Positions 1-8,373 of a DNA stretch of 64,000 bases are shown here, in pieces. Within the stretch, counting starts at the first letter, position 1; each line of letters starts with the position of its first letter. The stretch covers positions 4,098,001 to 4,162,000 of the forward strand of contig NZ_BNJG01000001.1 of assembly GCF_016587375.1 (NCBI RefSeq). Reading direction: 5' to 3'. Below the pieces are notes generated by a model. The model was not told the origin of the DNA, made no database searches, and saw only the letters and a list, made by a program, of their open reading frames with translations. The DNA is from Ktedonobacter robiniae. GTDB taxonomy: Bacteria > Chloroflexota > Ktedonobacteria > Ktedonobacterales > Ktedonobacteraceae. The position numbers and the translations under genes were made by a program.

Positions 1-169
1 ATGCTGTCGCGAAGGGGCACTTTTCCTCCTTGCCCTTTATCGTATAGCTTTGCTCATTTTTGGAGCAATTCTCTTGCTGACAACTAATGCTATTTCCATT
101 GCCAGCGTTTCTACACTCATGCTTCTGGATAGTAGTCAGCATGCTTTGATGAATGGAGTCATCGTATGA
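1..169 (+). CDS. C-terminal end of a membrane protein (partial)
   Basis: A reading frame is open from base 2 to a TGA at 167-169 and enters from outside the window. Its last 55 residues contain a strongly hydrophobic stretch (GALFLLALYRIALLIFGA) and a second Ala/Ser-rich hydrophobic part, so it is the end of an integral membrane protein. The stop overlaps the start of the next gene in an ATGA (166-169), so the two are probably co-translated. The family cannot be told from this tail; a second MFS half or a DUF-type membrane protein are both possible. Confidence 0.55.
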   Translation, partial: CCREGALFLLALYRIALLIFGAILLLTTNAISIASVSTLMLLDSSQHALMNGVIV

Positions 170-1437
170 CAATCTCTTCTAAGAATGCCAGGCAGCACGC
201 TTCAATCCCACTTTGGCGAAATCGAGACTATGTTTTGCTTTGGAGTGGACAAACAATCTCAACTATTGGAGGGAGTGTTTCATTATTGGCGTTTCCTCTG
301 TTAGTACTGGCGGTGACTGGCTCAGCGTTACAATCATCTATCGCTCTGGCCTTGCGCACACTTCCACGAACACTGAGTATGTTTTTTGCTGGAGCGTTAG
401 TGGATCGCTGGGATCGCAAACGTGTTATGATCGCCTGCGATATCGGGCGCGCACTGAGCATTGCAAGCATTCCACTGGCGCTCAGCCTGGGCCACCTGAC
501 CTTCGCACAACTCTGTTTTAACGCTTTTCTTGAAGGGACGCTACAGAGTTTTTTTGAAGTTGCGTATTCCTCTAGCCTGGGCCAGGTCGTGAGTGGCGAG
601 CAGTTATCCGCAGCCATGGGCCAGGAGGAGGTTGTTGAAGGCATTACAAGCCTACTTGGTCCCTCGCTTGCAGGCCTGCTTTACGGCGTGGCGAGTTTGC
701 TGCCCTTTCTCGCCGATGCCATTTCATATACCGCTTCATTTGTGACGCTGTTCTTGATTCGCACACCGTTTCAGCAGGTACGTACAGACGCGCGACGCCA
801 CCTGATTCTTGAGATTCGGGAGGGCTTTGCCTGGATGTGGCGCCAACCAGTATTGCGTACCATGAATCTTGTGAATAGTGTTGGTGCTCTCATCATACCA
901 GGCAGCACACTGGTCTTAATCGTGCTGGCGAAGCAGCAGCACGCTTCTGACACTCTGCTTGGCGCTGTGGTGGCGTGTGGTGGTATTGGTGCGCTAATTA
1001 GCTCGCTGCTGTCGCCGCTTATCCAGCGAACTCTCCATGTAGGCCGTGCGATACTCATCACACGTTGGGCCTTTGCCTTGCTCTGGCTTCTCTACATGCT
1101 CTTGCCGCATTTCTGGTTGCTGGGAGTTGTAGAGTTTCTGATTGGCTTTGCGGATCCGATTGAGGATGTCCCCTACTTTAGCTATCGCCTGGCGATTATC
1201 CCTGATCACTTGCGTGGTCGTGTGATTAGTGCCTGTCGCCTCTTCACTAGTGTAAGCAATCCCCTTGGCCTGCTCTTGACGGGCTGGTCTTTGGAGCACT
1301 GGGGGACAGCCCCCACCATCATCATTGCCAGTGTGGTGTTAGGGGCTACCGCCCTGGCCCTCTCCTGCTCCCGAGCAATCCGACAGGCCCGGCATCCACA
1401 GCCAGAAACATATACGTTCTCTGGTAATGAACAATAA
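166..1437 (+). CDS. MFS transporter, MFS_3 / EntS-like exporter
   Basis: A 423-residue polytopic inner-membrane protein with about twelve hydrophobic segments. It has the loop 2-3 motif typical of the major facilitator superfamily (DRWDRKR at residues 80-86) after a WRNRDYVLLWSGQ N-terminus, which is characteristic of the MFS_3 group (enterobactin exporter EntS, macrolide efflux proteins). It probably exports a small hydrophobic compound by proton antiport; the substrate cannot be read from sequence. The ATG overlaps the stop of the preceding membrane gene. A paralogue of nearly the same length lies at 9234-10508. It sits just left of a broken endonuclease III fragment, so it may belong to the left flank of the accessory block. 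Confidence 0.88.
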   Translation: MTISSKNARQHASIPLWRNRDYVLLWSGQTISTIGGSVSLLAFPLLVLAVTGSALQSSIALALRTLPRTLSMFFAGALVDRWDRKRVMIACDIGRALSIASIPLALSLGHLTFAQLCFNAFLEGTLQSFFEVAYSSSLGQVVSGEQLSAAMGQEEVVEGITSLLGPSLAGLLYGVASLLPFLADAISYTASFVTLFLIRTPFQQVRTDARRHLILEIREGFAWMWRQPVLRTMNLVNSVGALIIPGSTLVLIVLAKQQHASDTLLGAVVACGGIGALISSLLSPLIQRTLHVGRAILITRWAFALLWLLYMLLPHFWLLGVVEFLIGFADPIEDVPYFSYRLAIIPDHLRGRVISACRLFTSVSNPLGLLLTGWSLEHWGTAPTIIIASVVLGATALALSCSRAIRQARHPQPETYTFSGNEQ

Positions 1438-1449
1438 CCAGGCTGTAAT

Positions 1450-1740
1450 CTATGCAGGCTGTGTGATGCCTTTATAGTAATCACAGAGATCTGTGAGGAG
1501 ACACTTACTACAATGGGGATGCTCGTAGACGCAGGTGCGCTGCCCATGGCGCAATAGACCCTTGTGAAAATCGTAGATGCTGCGGGCATCCTCCGGCAGC
1601 AGGGCCTGCAAGAGGTTGTGTGCGGCATCTGCGCTTACCTTGTGTCCAATCAGTCCCAACCTGCCTGAGACGCGATGGACGTGGACATCGACCGGAAGCA
1701 AAGGCAGTCTGCAACTAAAAAGCAGTATACAGCCAGTATG
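1450..1740 (-). pseudogene. Endonuclease III, C-terminal remnant
   Basis: The minus strand encodes the C-terminal third of an endonuclease III: the catalytic-Asp segment PVDVHVHR, the FHKGLLRHGQ helix and the complete 4Fe-4S loop C-x6-C-x2-C-x5-C (CVYEHPHCSKCLLTDLC). Similarity to the intact paralogue at 2050-2787 extends upstream to about 1740 (ILLFSC) and then ends in frameshifted sequence, with no helix-hairpin-helix and no start codon. The missing N-terminal part matches a fragment at 12230-12535 in the same orientation. It cannot encode a working enzyme. Confidence 0.8.
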
Positions 1741-2049
1741 CCCATTTTAGGAATAAGAAAGACGTATAACAAACGTACAAAGAAATATACCTTATCCTGC
1801 TTGATGTGCTAGGAAATACTACCTATTCAAGCTCTTTGCCCTATAAGTAAAGGCGTGAGCCCCAAGCCACTGCTATGCCGAACCTCTTGAATGGCGACGC
1901 GCACCGCTTGTACTGCAATGAGCGGTAGATGCCATTTTCGCTTCTGCTCAGCAAATGTGTGAATACACGTGTTAGGACGTTTTGGAGCGGTTCGCGAAAA
2001 CGATTCGTATATACTATATATATCTGCTACAAGAGAAGAGGAAAGAGTC
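1741..2049. other. Gap between endonuclease III remnant and intact copy
   Basis: AT-rich spacer. It contains one arm of a 17-base direct repeat (1796-1812). The minus strand from about 1985 to a stop at 1827 is open for about 50 codons and reads like protein (KWHLPLIAVQAVRVAIQEV), but it has no start and no family I recognise. The end of the gap (about 2000-2049) carries TATA-rich sequence that could be the promoter of the endonuclease gene. Confidence 0.3.
1796..1812 (+). repeat. 17-bp direct repeat, left copy
   Basis: CCTGCTTGATGTGCTAG recurs at 2799-2815 with a single C/T difference. The two copies bracket the intact endonuclease III gene and its promoter region, a segment of about 1 kb. 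Confidence 0.6.
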
Positions 2050-2787
2050 GTGAAACAATTACCCCAGCGCGTTCGGAATCCTGCGGATTACGGCTATCCG
2101 TCTACCGATATGACTGCCCTTTCTGCAAAAGCTCTCGAAGTGACGACAATACTGACCGAGCAGTTCGGGGAAGAGTCTTTTTCCAAAAAAGACCCGATGA
2201 GTATGTTGGTTGATATTCTCCTTTCACATCGGACGCGTGATGAGCAGACAGCGGCAGGCTACGCCAACCTCTTAAAGCGCTTTGGCTCGTGGGAAGGGGT
2301 ACGAGACGCACCAACCAAAGAGGTAGAAGAAACAATTGCCAACGTCAACTTTCCTGAAGTCAAAGCGCCGCGCATACAGGTGATTATGCGCCAGATCACT
2401 GAGGAGCGGGGTGACCTCAACCTTGACTTTCTCTGTTCGCTACCTGTTGAAGAAGCAGCTGCCTGGCTCAACCGTTTTCAAGGAATCGGGCCTAAAACCA
2501 CTGCGTGTGTTCTACTGTTTAGCTGTAAAATGCCCATACTTCCTGTTGATGTTCACGTCCACCGCACTTCGATTCGCATTGGACTGATTGGTAAGAAAGT
2601 CACAGCAGATAATGCGCATACGCTATTGCAAGCCTTGTTGCCTAACGATGCAAAGACCATCTACAATTTCCACAAAGGGCTGCTCCGGCTCGGCCAACGT
2701 ATCTGTGTCTATGAACGTCCTCGCTGCAACCAATGCCCGCTTACTAAACTGTGCGATTACTATCGTACGGTGGTGGAACCAAATTAG
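2050..2787 (+). CDS. nth: Endonuclease III-type DNA glycosylase/AP lyase
   Basis: Base-excision repair enzyme that removes oxidised pyrimidines and nicks abasic sites. The GTG at 2050 is chosen because AAGAGGAAAG lies directly upstream; an in-frame start at 1969 would add 27 residues with no similarity to the family. The 245-residue product has the helix-hairpin-helix GIGPKTTA with catalytic Lys149, catalytic Asp167 in PVDVHVHR (18 residues apart, as in E. coli), and the 4Fe-4S ligands Cys219, 226, 229 and 235. It is somewhat longer than the E. coli enzyme. It is the only complete copy here; two halves of a paralogue lie at 1450-1740 and 12230-12535. It is flanked by a 17-base direct repeat. 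Confidence 0.92.
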   Translation: MKQLPQRVRNPADYGYPSTDMTALSAKALEVTTILTEQFGEESFSKKDPMSMLVDILLSHRTRDEQTAAGYANLLKRFGSWEGVRDAPTKEVEETIANVNFPEVKAPRIQVIMRQITEERGDLNLDFLCSLPVEEAAAWLNRFQGIGPKTTACVLLFSCKMPILPVDVHVHRTSIRIGLIGKKVTADNAHTLLQALLPNDAKTIYNFHKGLLRLGQRICVYERPRCNQCPLTKLCDYYRTVVEPN

Positions 2788-3167
2788 AATTTACGTAACC
2801 TGCTTGATGTGTTAGAGCATCGGTCAAGAAATGCTATGCTCGGAAAGTACAAGCATGGGATGATGCCTTTCTTGAGCATATCCAGGCTGGTGTTGGTGGC
2901 AATTGTGTACAACCAGTTCCGCAGCGATCCCGGCCCCTTCTCGGTGAAGGTGCCGAAGTGCTTCCAGGCACGCAGCATCGTCTCTTGCACTGCATCCTCA
3001 ACGTCGTGCAAAGATCCCAGGAGACGATAACAGTGCAGCAGCAATTCATGGCGATAGAGCTCAAGCAGGTGGCTACGCTGGGATTGATCGCCGGAAGCTT
3101 GACCAGTGATCTGCGCCTCATCCCCCCGATCAGTATTCCTCTGCTTTGCGCTCTCACTGTGCGCCAT
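2784..3167 (-). pseudogene. ECF sigma factor, truncated after region 2
   Basis: The 127-codon minus-strand frame starts like an ECF sigma-70 factor. Residues 35-95 are region 2 (YRHELLLHCYRLLGS, DVEDAVQETMLRAW, LRNWLYTIATNTSLDML), the part that binds core RNA polymerase and the -10 element. Similarity stops near base 2870, and the rest is unrelated sequence running into the endonuclease locus. Region 4 (the -35 binding helix-turn-helix) and the C-terminal domain common in this subgroup are missing, so it should not act as a normal sigma factor. Confidence 0.75.
2799..2815 (+). repeat. 17-bp direct repeat, right copy
   Basis: CCTGCTTGATGTGTTAG, partner of 1796-1812 with one mismatch. It lies 12 bases after the stop of the endonuclease gene and just before the truncated end of a sigma-factor remnant, so it may mark an insertion or recombination boundary. 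Confidence 0.6.
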
Positions 3168-3481
3168 GCTTTTTCCCTATCAGTTCCTTTTCTTCAACAG
3201 CTGTAGCCATACCATCGCTGTTGACGGAACGGCTGAAATAAAGCCTATCACATGGTTCAACGCTTTGCCATAGGTCGAAGCGAGGCCGCGAACAGGCGGA
3301 ACCATGCATCCCCTTGATGAGCCAAAAATGTCCCCCTCAGACCGAACAGTTTTGCGTGTTCGGGCAGTTTATTGAGTGTCAATCCTAGAGAAGGTGACTC
3401 GACATGATGGATGAAGGGTCTCTCAGCAGAGCAACTGCTGACATCTCTGAGGAAATTCCACGACACATGAGGAGAATTGTT
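3168..3481. other. Non-coding gap upstream of SDR gene
   Basis: About 310 bases between the sigma-factor remnant (divergent) and the SDR gene. A short minus-strand frame at 3257-3466 has no recognisable family. No clear terminator or operator is seen. The part from 3404 is in frame with the SDR gene but is judged untranslated, because the good ribosome-binding site lies at 3469-3475. Confidence 0.3.
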
Positions 3482-4273
3482 ATGCTGCTTGAGAAGAAAA
3501 ATGCCGTTATCTATGGAGCCGGAGGTGCTGTTGGCGGCGCTCTTGCGCGAGCCTTTGCGCGTGAAGGAGCGAGAGTCTTTCTTGCTGGTCGGACTCGGAG
3601 CTCCCTTGACGCTACCGCTGAGGAGATAGCTGCGGCTGGCTGCCAGGTCGAGATTGCTCTGATTGATGCACTTGATGAGCGAGCAGTCGAATCACATGCC
3701 AACGCGGTGGTCCGAGACGCGGGAAGCATCGATATTTCCGTGAACGCCATCAGGATTGCGGAGCCAGGCATTTACGGCATCCCGGTCGTCGGGCTGTCGC
3801 TTGAGAAATTCGCTCTCCCGATTACAGCCTATCTGAGGTCTCACTTCTTGACCACACGGGCGGCAGCACAGCGCATGAGCGAACAAAGGTCAGGGGTGGT
3901 CATCACCATTACAGGGATGCCTGCCCAGGTGGCAACTCCAGGCGCAGGAGGAGTGGGAGTCGCGTGGGCAGGGATTGAAGCGCTCACACGAGGGTTAGCG
4001 GCAGAGCTGGGACCGTTGGGCATTCGAGCTGTTTGCCTGCGATCCAATGCCATCCCGGAGACGACCGTGATTCGCGAGGGGTATGACCATCGCGCGAAAG
4101 CTACAGGCCAGACACGTGAGGAAGTGCAAGCCGCAGTGGAAGCGACCACGCTGCTCCGGCGGTTGCCCACCCTTGTAGATCTGGCGAATGTGGCGACCTT
4201 TATGGCTTCGGATCAGGCCAATGCGATGACGGCAACCGTGGCGAATCTGTCTTGCGGCTTCCTCGCTTACTAG
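3482..4273 (+). CDS. SDR-family protein lacking the usual Tyr-Lys pair
   Basis: A 263-residue Rossmann-fold protein of the short-chain dehydrogenase/reductase superfamily. The N-terminus has the nucleotide-binding glycine motif (VIYGAGGAVGGALA) and an AGRT segment typical of NADP-type SDRs. The start at 3482 is supported by GAGGAGA six bases upstream; a longer in-frame start at 3404 exists but lacks one. Where classical SDRs have YxxxK this protein reads GGVGVAWAGIEALTRG, so the catalytic Tyr and Lys appear replaced, and the preceding Ser position reads ITGMPA. It may bind nucleotide without standard oxidoreductase chemistry. It is followed by a hydrolase and an EthD-like gene on the same strand. 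Confidence 0.82.
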   Translation: MLLEKKNAVIYGAGGAVGGALARAFAREGARVFLAGRTRSSLDATAEEIAAAGCQVEIALIDALDERAVESHANAVVRDAGSIDISVNAIRIAEPGIYGIPVVGLSLEKFALPITAYLRSHFLTTRAAAQRMSEQRSGVVITITGMPAQVATPGAGGVGVAWAGIEALTRGLAAELGPLGIRAVCLRSNAIPETTVIREGYDHRAKATGQTREEVQAAVEATTLLRRLPTLVDLANVATFMASDQANAMTATVANLSCGFLAY

Positions 4274-4463
4274 GATGGACTCGCCTTCCGCAAGCATCGC
4301 CCGGTCAGGAGCAGGTGGAGAAAGCGCACCAACCCTTCCCTCAGTGATCCGCTCTTGGGAAACATAGGGTGAGCCCAGGTGCGGGCCGGACAGGAAAGTA
4401 TCACCTACACAATGTCATCTGAAGAAAACAAACAGAGATGAAAGAAAAAAGAGGAGGTTTCTC

Positions 4464-5375
4464 ATGATGAGTCCTCAAGCTCAGGAAATCCGCACCTTCA
4501 TGGAGAGGACGGCTGCATCCTCCATCGTGCAAGCCCATCTTCCCGTCGAAACGAGGCGTGCCCAGTTTGAAGCCCAGCGGGCGCTCATTCCCTTGCCATC
4601 CGATGTCCAGGTCGAAGCGATCACGGCGGGATCAGTGGCAGCCGAATGGGTGCGGACCCCAGAGTGCGATGAGCACCAGGTTGTGCTGTATGTCCATGGA
4701 GGAGTGTTTGTGTGGGGTTCCTGCGCCTCCTACCGTGTGGTCGCGGCGACCTTTGCTCGGGTGGCACATGCGCGTGTCCTGGTCCCCGACTATCGTCTTG
4801 CGCCAGAGCATCCCTTCCCAGCCGCCCCACAGGACTGCCTCGCGATCTACCACTGGCTGCTGGACAGCGGCGTCTCGCCCGAGCACCTCGTCATCGTAGG
4901 AGACTCCACAGGGGCCGGTCTCGTCCTGGCCCTGCTGGTCAAGCTCGCGCAAGAGGCACTCCCGCAACCAGCAGGAGCCGTGCTGATTTCTCCCTGGCTC
5001 GACCTGACCTTGAGCGGGGATTCTTACATGAGGAACGCACAGACAGACTTTATGGAGAGTCGGGAGCTGCTCCTGGAGATACGTCAATCCTATCTTGGAG
5101 CACAAGATCCACATTCGCCGCTGGTCTCTCCCCTGTTTGCAGAGATCTCTGGACTTCCCCCACTGCTTGTCTATGCTGGCAGTGACGAACTCCTGGTGGA
5201 TGATGCGATCCGGTTGGCTGAACGTCTTCGCCAGGTGGGAGGTTCAGTCGAGCTTCAGATCGGGGAGGGCTTCTGGCACACCTGGCTTATCACGGCCACC
5301 ATGCGCCCGTTTCCCGAGGGAACGCAGGCCCTTGAGCGCATTGGGGTTTTCGTTCGCTCCCATCGTACCTGTTGA
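4464..5375 (+). CDS. Alpha/beta hydrolase, HSL-type esterase
   Basis: A 303-residue carboxylesterase of the hormone-sensitive-lipase branch (Abhydrolase_3). It has the oxyanion-hole motif HGG (78-80), the nucleophile elbow GDSTGAG with Ser148, a likely acid Asp241 in GSDELLVDD and His272 in FWHTW. GAGGAGG stands six bases before the ATG. It probably cleaves short-chain esters in the cytoplasm; the natural substrate is unknown. It lies between the SDR gene and the EthD-like gene (30 bases to the latter). The three may form a small catabolic operon ending at the hairpin 5780-5813. Confidence 0.9.
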   Translation: MMSPQAQEIRTFMERTAASSIVQAHLPVETRRAQFEAQRALIPLPSDVQVEAITAGSVAAEWVRTPECDEHQVVLYVHGGVFVWGSCASYRVVAATFARVAHARVLVPDYRLAPEHPFPAAPQDCLAIYHWLLDSGVSPEHLVIVGDSTGAGLVLALLVKLAQEALPQPAGAVLISPWLDLTLSGDSYMRNAQTDFMESRELLLEIRQSYLGAQDPHSPLVSPLFAEISGLPPLLVYAGSDELLVDDAIRLAERLRQVGGSVELQIGEGFWHTWLITATMRPFPEGTQALERIGVFVRSHRTC

Positions 5376-5404
5376 ATTTGGAGTCCAAGTACAAGGAGGA
5401 TTCG

Positions 5405-5713
5405 ATGGTCAAGTTTCTCGTGCTCTACACCACACCAGAAGACCCCGAGGCGTTTGAGCGCCACTATCGCGACGTGCATATTCCCTTAACCAAGAAGCTG
5501 CCTGGCCTGCGACGCTACACGATTGGCCGTCACGTGACGGCGATTCGCGGAGGTGAACCGTATTACTGGATAGCCGAGTTAGAGTGGGAGAGCATGAATG
5601 CTCTCCAGCAGGCGTTTCAATCACCCGAAGGTCAGGCTGCCGCGCAAGATGTTGCCAATTTAGAAAGCCTCGCTGGGGTGCGGAGTATGGTGTATGAGGT
5701 AGAAGAAGTCTAG
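5405..5713 (+). CDS. EthD-family small protein
   Basis: A 102-residue protein of the dimeric alpha/beta-barrel EthD group: MVKFLVLYTTPEDPEAFERHY, then the family's VHIPLTKKLPGLRRY segment and a C-terminal VYEVEEV strand. Such proteins accompany oxidative degradation genes, and some related barrels cyclise or isomerise polyketides; no exact reaction can be assigned. The start at 5405 follows AAGGAGG. A longer in-frame start at 5372 would overlap the hydrolase stop and is less likely. Confidence 0.85.
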   Translation: MVKFLVLYTTPEDPEAFERHYRDVHIPLTKKLPGLRRYTIGRHVTAIRGGEPYYWIAELEWESMNALQQAFQSPEGQAAAQDVANLESLAGVRSMVYEVEEV

Positions 5714-5779
5714 AAGAACAGCCAACGACACACGATCTCTTTCGCATCTCCTTTTCCCTTTGGCAAAGCGGTGTCAATA

Positions 5780-5813
5780 GCGGGCGAGAAAACGCCTTCT
5801 CGTCCGCTTTTTT
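5780..5813 (+). terminator. Rho-independent terminator after EthD gene
   Basis: A stem pairs GCGGGCGAGAA with TTCTCGTCCGC (one mismatch), followed by a run of six T. It ends the SDR-hydrolase-EthD transcription unit. Confidence 0.75.
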
Positions 5814-5845
5814 GATCGCAAGAGGATTTCTCTCAGGAGTAGCAT

Positions 5846-6169
5846 ATGCGCCCCTTACCCTGGCATCCTCCGGTTGAACTGTCACCTGTAGAGCAAACCA
5901 TCATCACACGCATCAAACGAGCGAAATTGTTTGTATTTCTTCGTTCTCACCGCCATGAGTGGTTTGATGACACCTTTCAAGAAGAACTGGCCACACTCTA
6001 TGCAGCTCGTCCTCGTGGGCGGCCTCTCAATGGGTCCAAGTTCTTTTCTAGAAAAAATGCGGAACTCGCGAGGCAAAAAGAACGAGCCTGTATTGCCCGC
6101 TCCTCTGTCCCTGGTGACAGCTCGTATACTAGGAGCATCGGTTCCAAGATGATGGTGAGGACGAGGTGA
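5846..6169 (+). pseudogene. IS1182-like transposase, N-terminal fragment
   Basis: The first 60 or so residues (MRPLPWHPPVELSPVEQ, then RIKRAKLFVFLRSHRHE and FQEELATLY) resemble the N-terminus of IS1182-type/DUF772 transposases. After about base 6030 the frame runs into unrelated sequence and stops at 6169. The conserved PPxxLA segment and the whole DDE domain are absent. This is a dead insertion-sequence remnant, cut just before the IS110 copy. Confidence 0.55.
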
Positions 6170-6336
6170 CAGCAGCGGTTCGACCGCGAACGTAAGATGG
6201 TCCCCCATCATCTCGGGCTGGCCCAAGTTTGAACCGTATGGTGTGGCTTTGACCACGTATCACGAGCTAAGACTGGCCTTGCCCCAGGTCCGAGACAGGA
6301 ATGAATTTCTCTCTCGATCAGACGAAAGGAGTCGCT
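6170..6336 (+). ncRNA. Left non-coding end of IS110 element, possible bridge RNA
   Basis: The 167 bases before the IS110 transposase lack a good frame and contain several short hairpins: GCGGT/ACCGC near 6176-6188, GATGG/CCATC near 6194-6210, and GTGG/CCAC near 6242-6257. IS110-family elements are known to carry a structured bridge RNA in a non-coding end, so this is the natural place for one. This is inference from position and local pairing only. Confidence 0.3.
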
Positions 6337-7366
6337 ATGACATCCTCACCAGAACCATTGTATGACCTCTTCGTTGGCATTGACATCGCAGCGGTAACGG
6401 CATCTGTCGCTTGGAAGGAACCCTCCCGGAAGATCTGGCACGCGCTCACTATTGATCAGACCCCTCAAGGCTTCCAGACGCTCCAGCAACGCTTGCTCGC
6501 TACAGGGCATTCAGCCAAGAGCATTCTTGTTGTGATGGAAGCAACTGGTTCCTATTGGATGACGCTGGCAACCACCCTGGCTCAAGCTGGCTTCGCCATC
6601 AGTGTCATTACCCCAACTCAGGCTCACCATTTTGCCAAAGCCTTACTTAAGCAAGCAAAGACAGATGCCATCGATGCTCAAACGCTGGCGCAACTCGCCG
6701 CTTTGCTTCAGCCAGCCGTATGGACCCCTCCTCCGGCCATTTTTGTTGAACTCTATCAACGATTGAACGAACGTGAGAGCCTCATGCACATGCGTCAACA
6801 GCTCCGCAACCAATTGCATGCCTTGAGTCACTGTCCCGCGCGTGATTGCCTCCGTACACACACGCATGCAATTCTTGATAGAGTCGCTGACCGAACAGAT
6901 GTTGGAAGGAGAGGCCGAGCTTGATGAGGCTCTTTCTCTTGATTCCTTATGGACAGCATCCGCCATCAGGCTCCAGACTATTCCTGGGATCGGGCTACTG
7001 ACTGCCGCCTGGCTCCTGGTTACGACACTCAATTTTACGCTGTGTAACACGGTGGAAGAACTGACGGCATATGCTGGGCTGGCTCCTCATCCCTTCCAAT
7101 CGGGAACCAGTGTCCATGGGCGAGCAAGCATTGGGCATACAGGAAATGCTGCACTTCGTACGGCAGTGTATCTGGCAACCTTGAGTGCCGCTCAATACAA
7201 CCCCGTGATCAAGGCATTTTATGATCGTTTACGAGCGGCAGGCAAACCCATGAAGGTCGCCCGCTGCGCTGCGGCGCGAAAGCTCTTACACATTGCCTTT
7301 GCGGTCGTCAAAAACGAGGCGGACTTTGATCCGTTGTATGCAGCCAGAGCACAAAAAACGGCTTGA
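6337..7366 (+). pseudogene. IS110-family transposase with a frameshift
   Basis: A DEDD-type transposase/recombinase split over two frames. The first half (6337 to about 6840) carries VGIDIAA, VVMEATGSY and the AKTDAIDAQTLA segment of the RuvC-like domain. The second half (about 6842-7366) carries the Transposase_20 part: TIPGIGLLTAAWL, AYAGLAPHPFQSG, HTGNAALRTAVYLA. The frames join inside a GCGCG run near 6837-6843, so one inserted base would explain the break. The start at 6337 is preceded by GAAAGGA. IS110 elements have no long terminal inverted repeats, and none is seen. Either a recently inactivated insertion sequence or a sequencing error. Confidence 0.88.
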
Positions 7367-7767
7367 TAGTTTGACACATCAAGAGAAGAAAATGTTTTCT
7401 TCTTCATATCCCACATGTTTTTTATTTTTGGTAAACTGAGCAATGCTCCTCTTGACAAACAATACCGTATCTTACATGTGCGCTCCCCTTACCTCGCCAA
7501 GGGCCTACTTCATAGCGCTATCCCTTTCTTCAACTCATTTGGAGATGACAATCCCCATTAAAGGGGAGACGGGTGAGCAGTTGTCCTGGTAACAGTCCTC
7601 GGTGGTGAGCAGAATTTGTAGGCGCGAGGAAGGCTTACTGTTGTTACTTTTGTTGGGTCCTTCGCTCATCAAGTATGCTTGGTTGCTTCAACAGAAGCGG
7701 TGTTTTCCTGATATATTTTCATCGATGGGTTGATATACACTGATTCTCTGGAAGGAGAAGCGCACTG
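7367..7767. other. Non-coding stretch right of IS110
   Basis: Holds a small perfect hairpin GAAGAAAA/TTTTCTTC (about 7384-7401), probably at the right end of the IS110 element, and AT-rich sequence to 7450. After that no gene or strong repeat is seen. A good ribosome-binding sequence GGAAGGAG lies at 7750-7757, just before the ISL3 remnant. Confidence 0.35.
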
Positions 7768-7930
7768 ATGAATGCCGTAGATGTAGGAACACTTGCCTCT
7801 TGTTTTGCTTTACCAGAGAACATGGCTATCACTTCTGTCCATCCGAACCTCACCGAGCGGTGGCAGCAGGGTGAACGTGCCCCCTTCGGGAGCTGCAAGC
7901 GCAGGGATACAAAGGTGGTGGAGGATCAAT
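7768..7930 (+). pseudogene. ISL3-like transposase remnant, internally deleted
   Basis: The frame starting at 7768 begins like an ISL3 transposase (VDVGTLASCFALPENMAITS) with a good ribosome-binding site. It then jumps to a segment resembling the middle of the same family: NLTERWQQGE, and in the neighbouring frame LRELQAQGYKGGG, the conserved 'E-x-x-x-GY-x-G' region. The zinc finger and most of the DDE core are missing. This fits a deleted and frameshifted remnant. The family call rests on short motifs. Confidence 0.4.
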
Positions 7931-8216
7931 CGATGAAACGGAGCAACGATGTGAATTTTGTCTAGCACTCGGTTCCCACCAGGGGGAGATCTGAAGATCA
8001 ACGACGAGAGCGCTGCTATGCTCAGCCCGTTCACAACCACGAGCACCTTTCATCTCTACCACACTCTTCACTCCAGCAGGAACCTGACAGGTGCCCTGTA
8101 GTGGGAGGACGATCCCTGATGAGCATAGATTCGGTGAGCATTCATCTATCTTATCAAACGTTTTTCAATCTTCAATTCAGAGATGAGGTTTTTTTCATGC
8201 AGAATACATCATATGA

Positions 8217-8373
8217 TCGCGGCAACTCAAGTACAGTTGGACGAACCGCTGGCTGTCGCTGGCTGGAGTGGTGGGTCCCATCCTTGCCGTGATCGTGTCC
8301 ACGTTGGCGGGTTTTCTGCGTTCAGGATATTCCCCCGCCAGCCAAGCGATCAGCGCGCTGGGCGTTGGCGCAG
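8217..8373 (+). pseudogene. DUF998-like membrane protein, N-terminal remnant
   Basis: One plus-strand frame directly after a stop at 8214 reads RWLSLAGVVGPILAVIVST, LAGFLRSGYSPASQAISALG, which matches the first membrane segment and following motif of DUF998 proteins. It has no start codon in frame. It loses similarity at about 8373, exactly where a tyrosine-recombinase fragment on the other strand begins, so it was cut at a recombination junction. Confidence 0.45.

Noticed and set aside
3257..3466. 69-codon minus-strand frame upstream of the SDR gene
   Set aside because: No recognisable similarity or start signal; too short to support.
5882..6256. Minus-strand 124-codon frame over the IS1182-like/IS110 boundary
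   Set aside because: Runs across two different element remnants and shows no family features.
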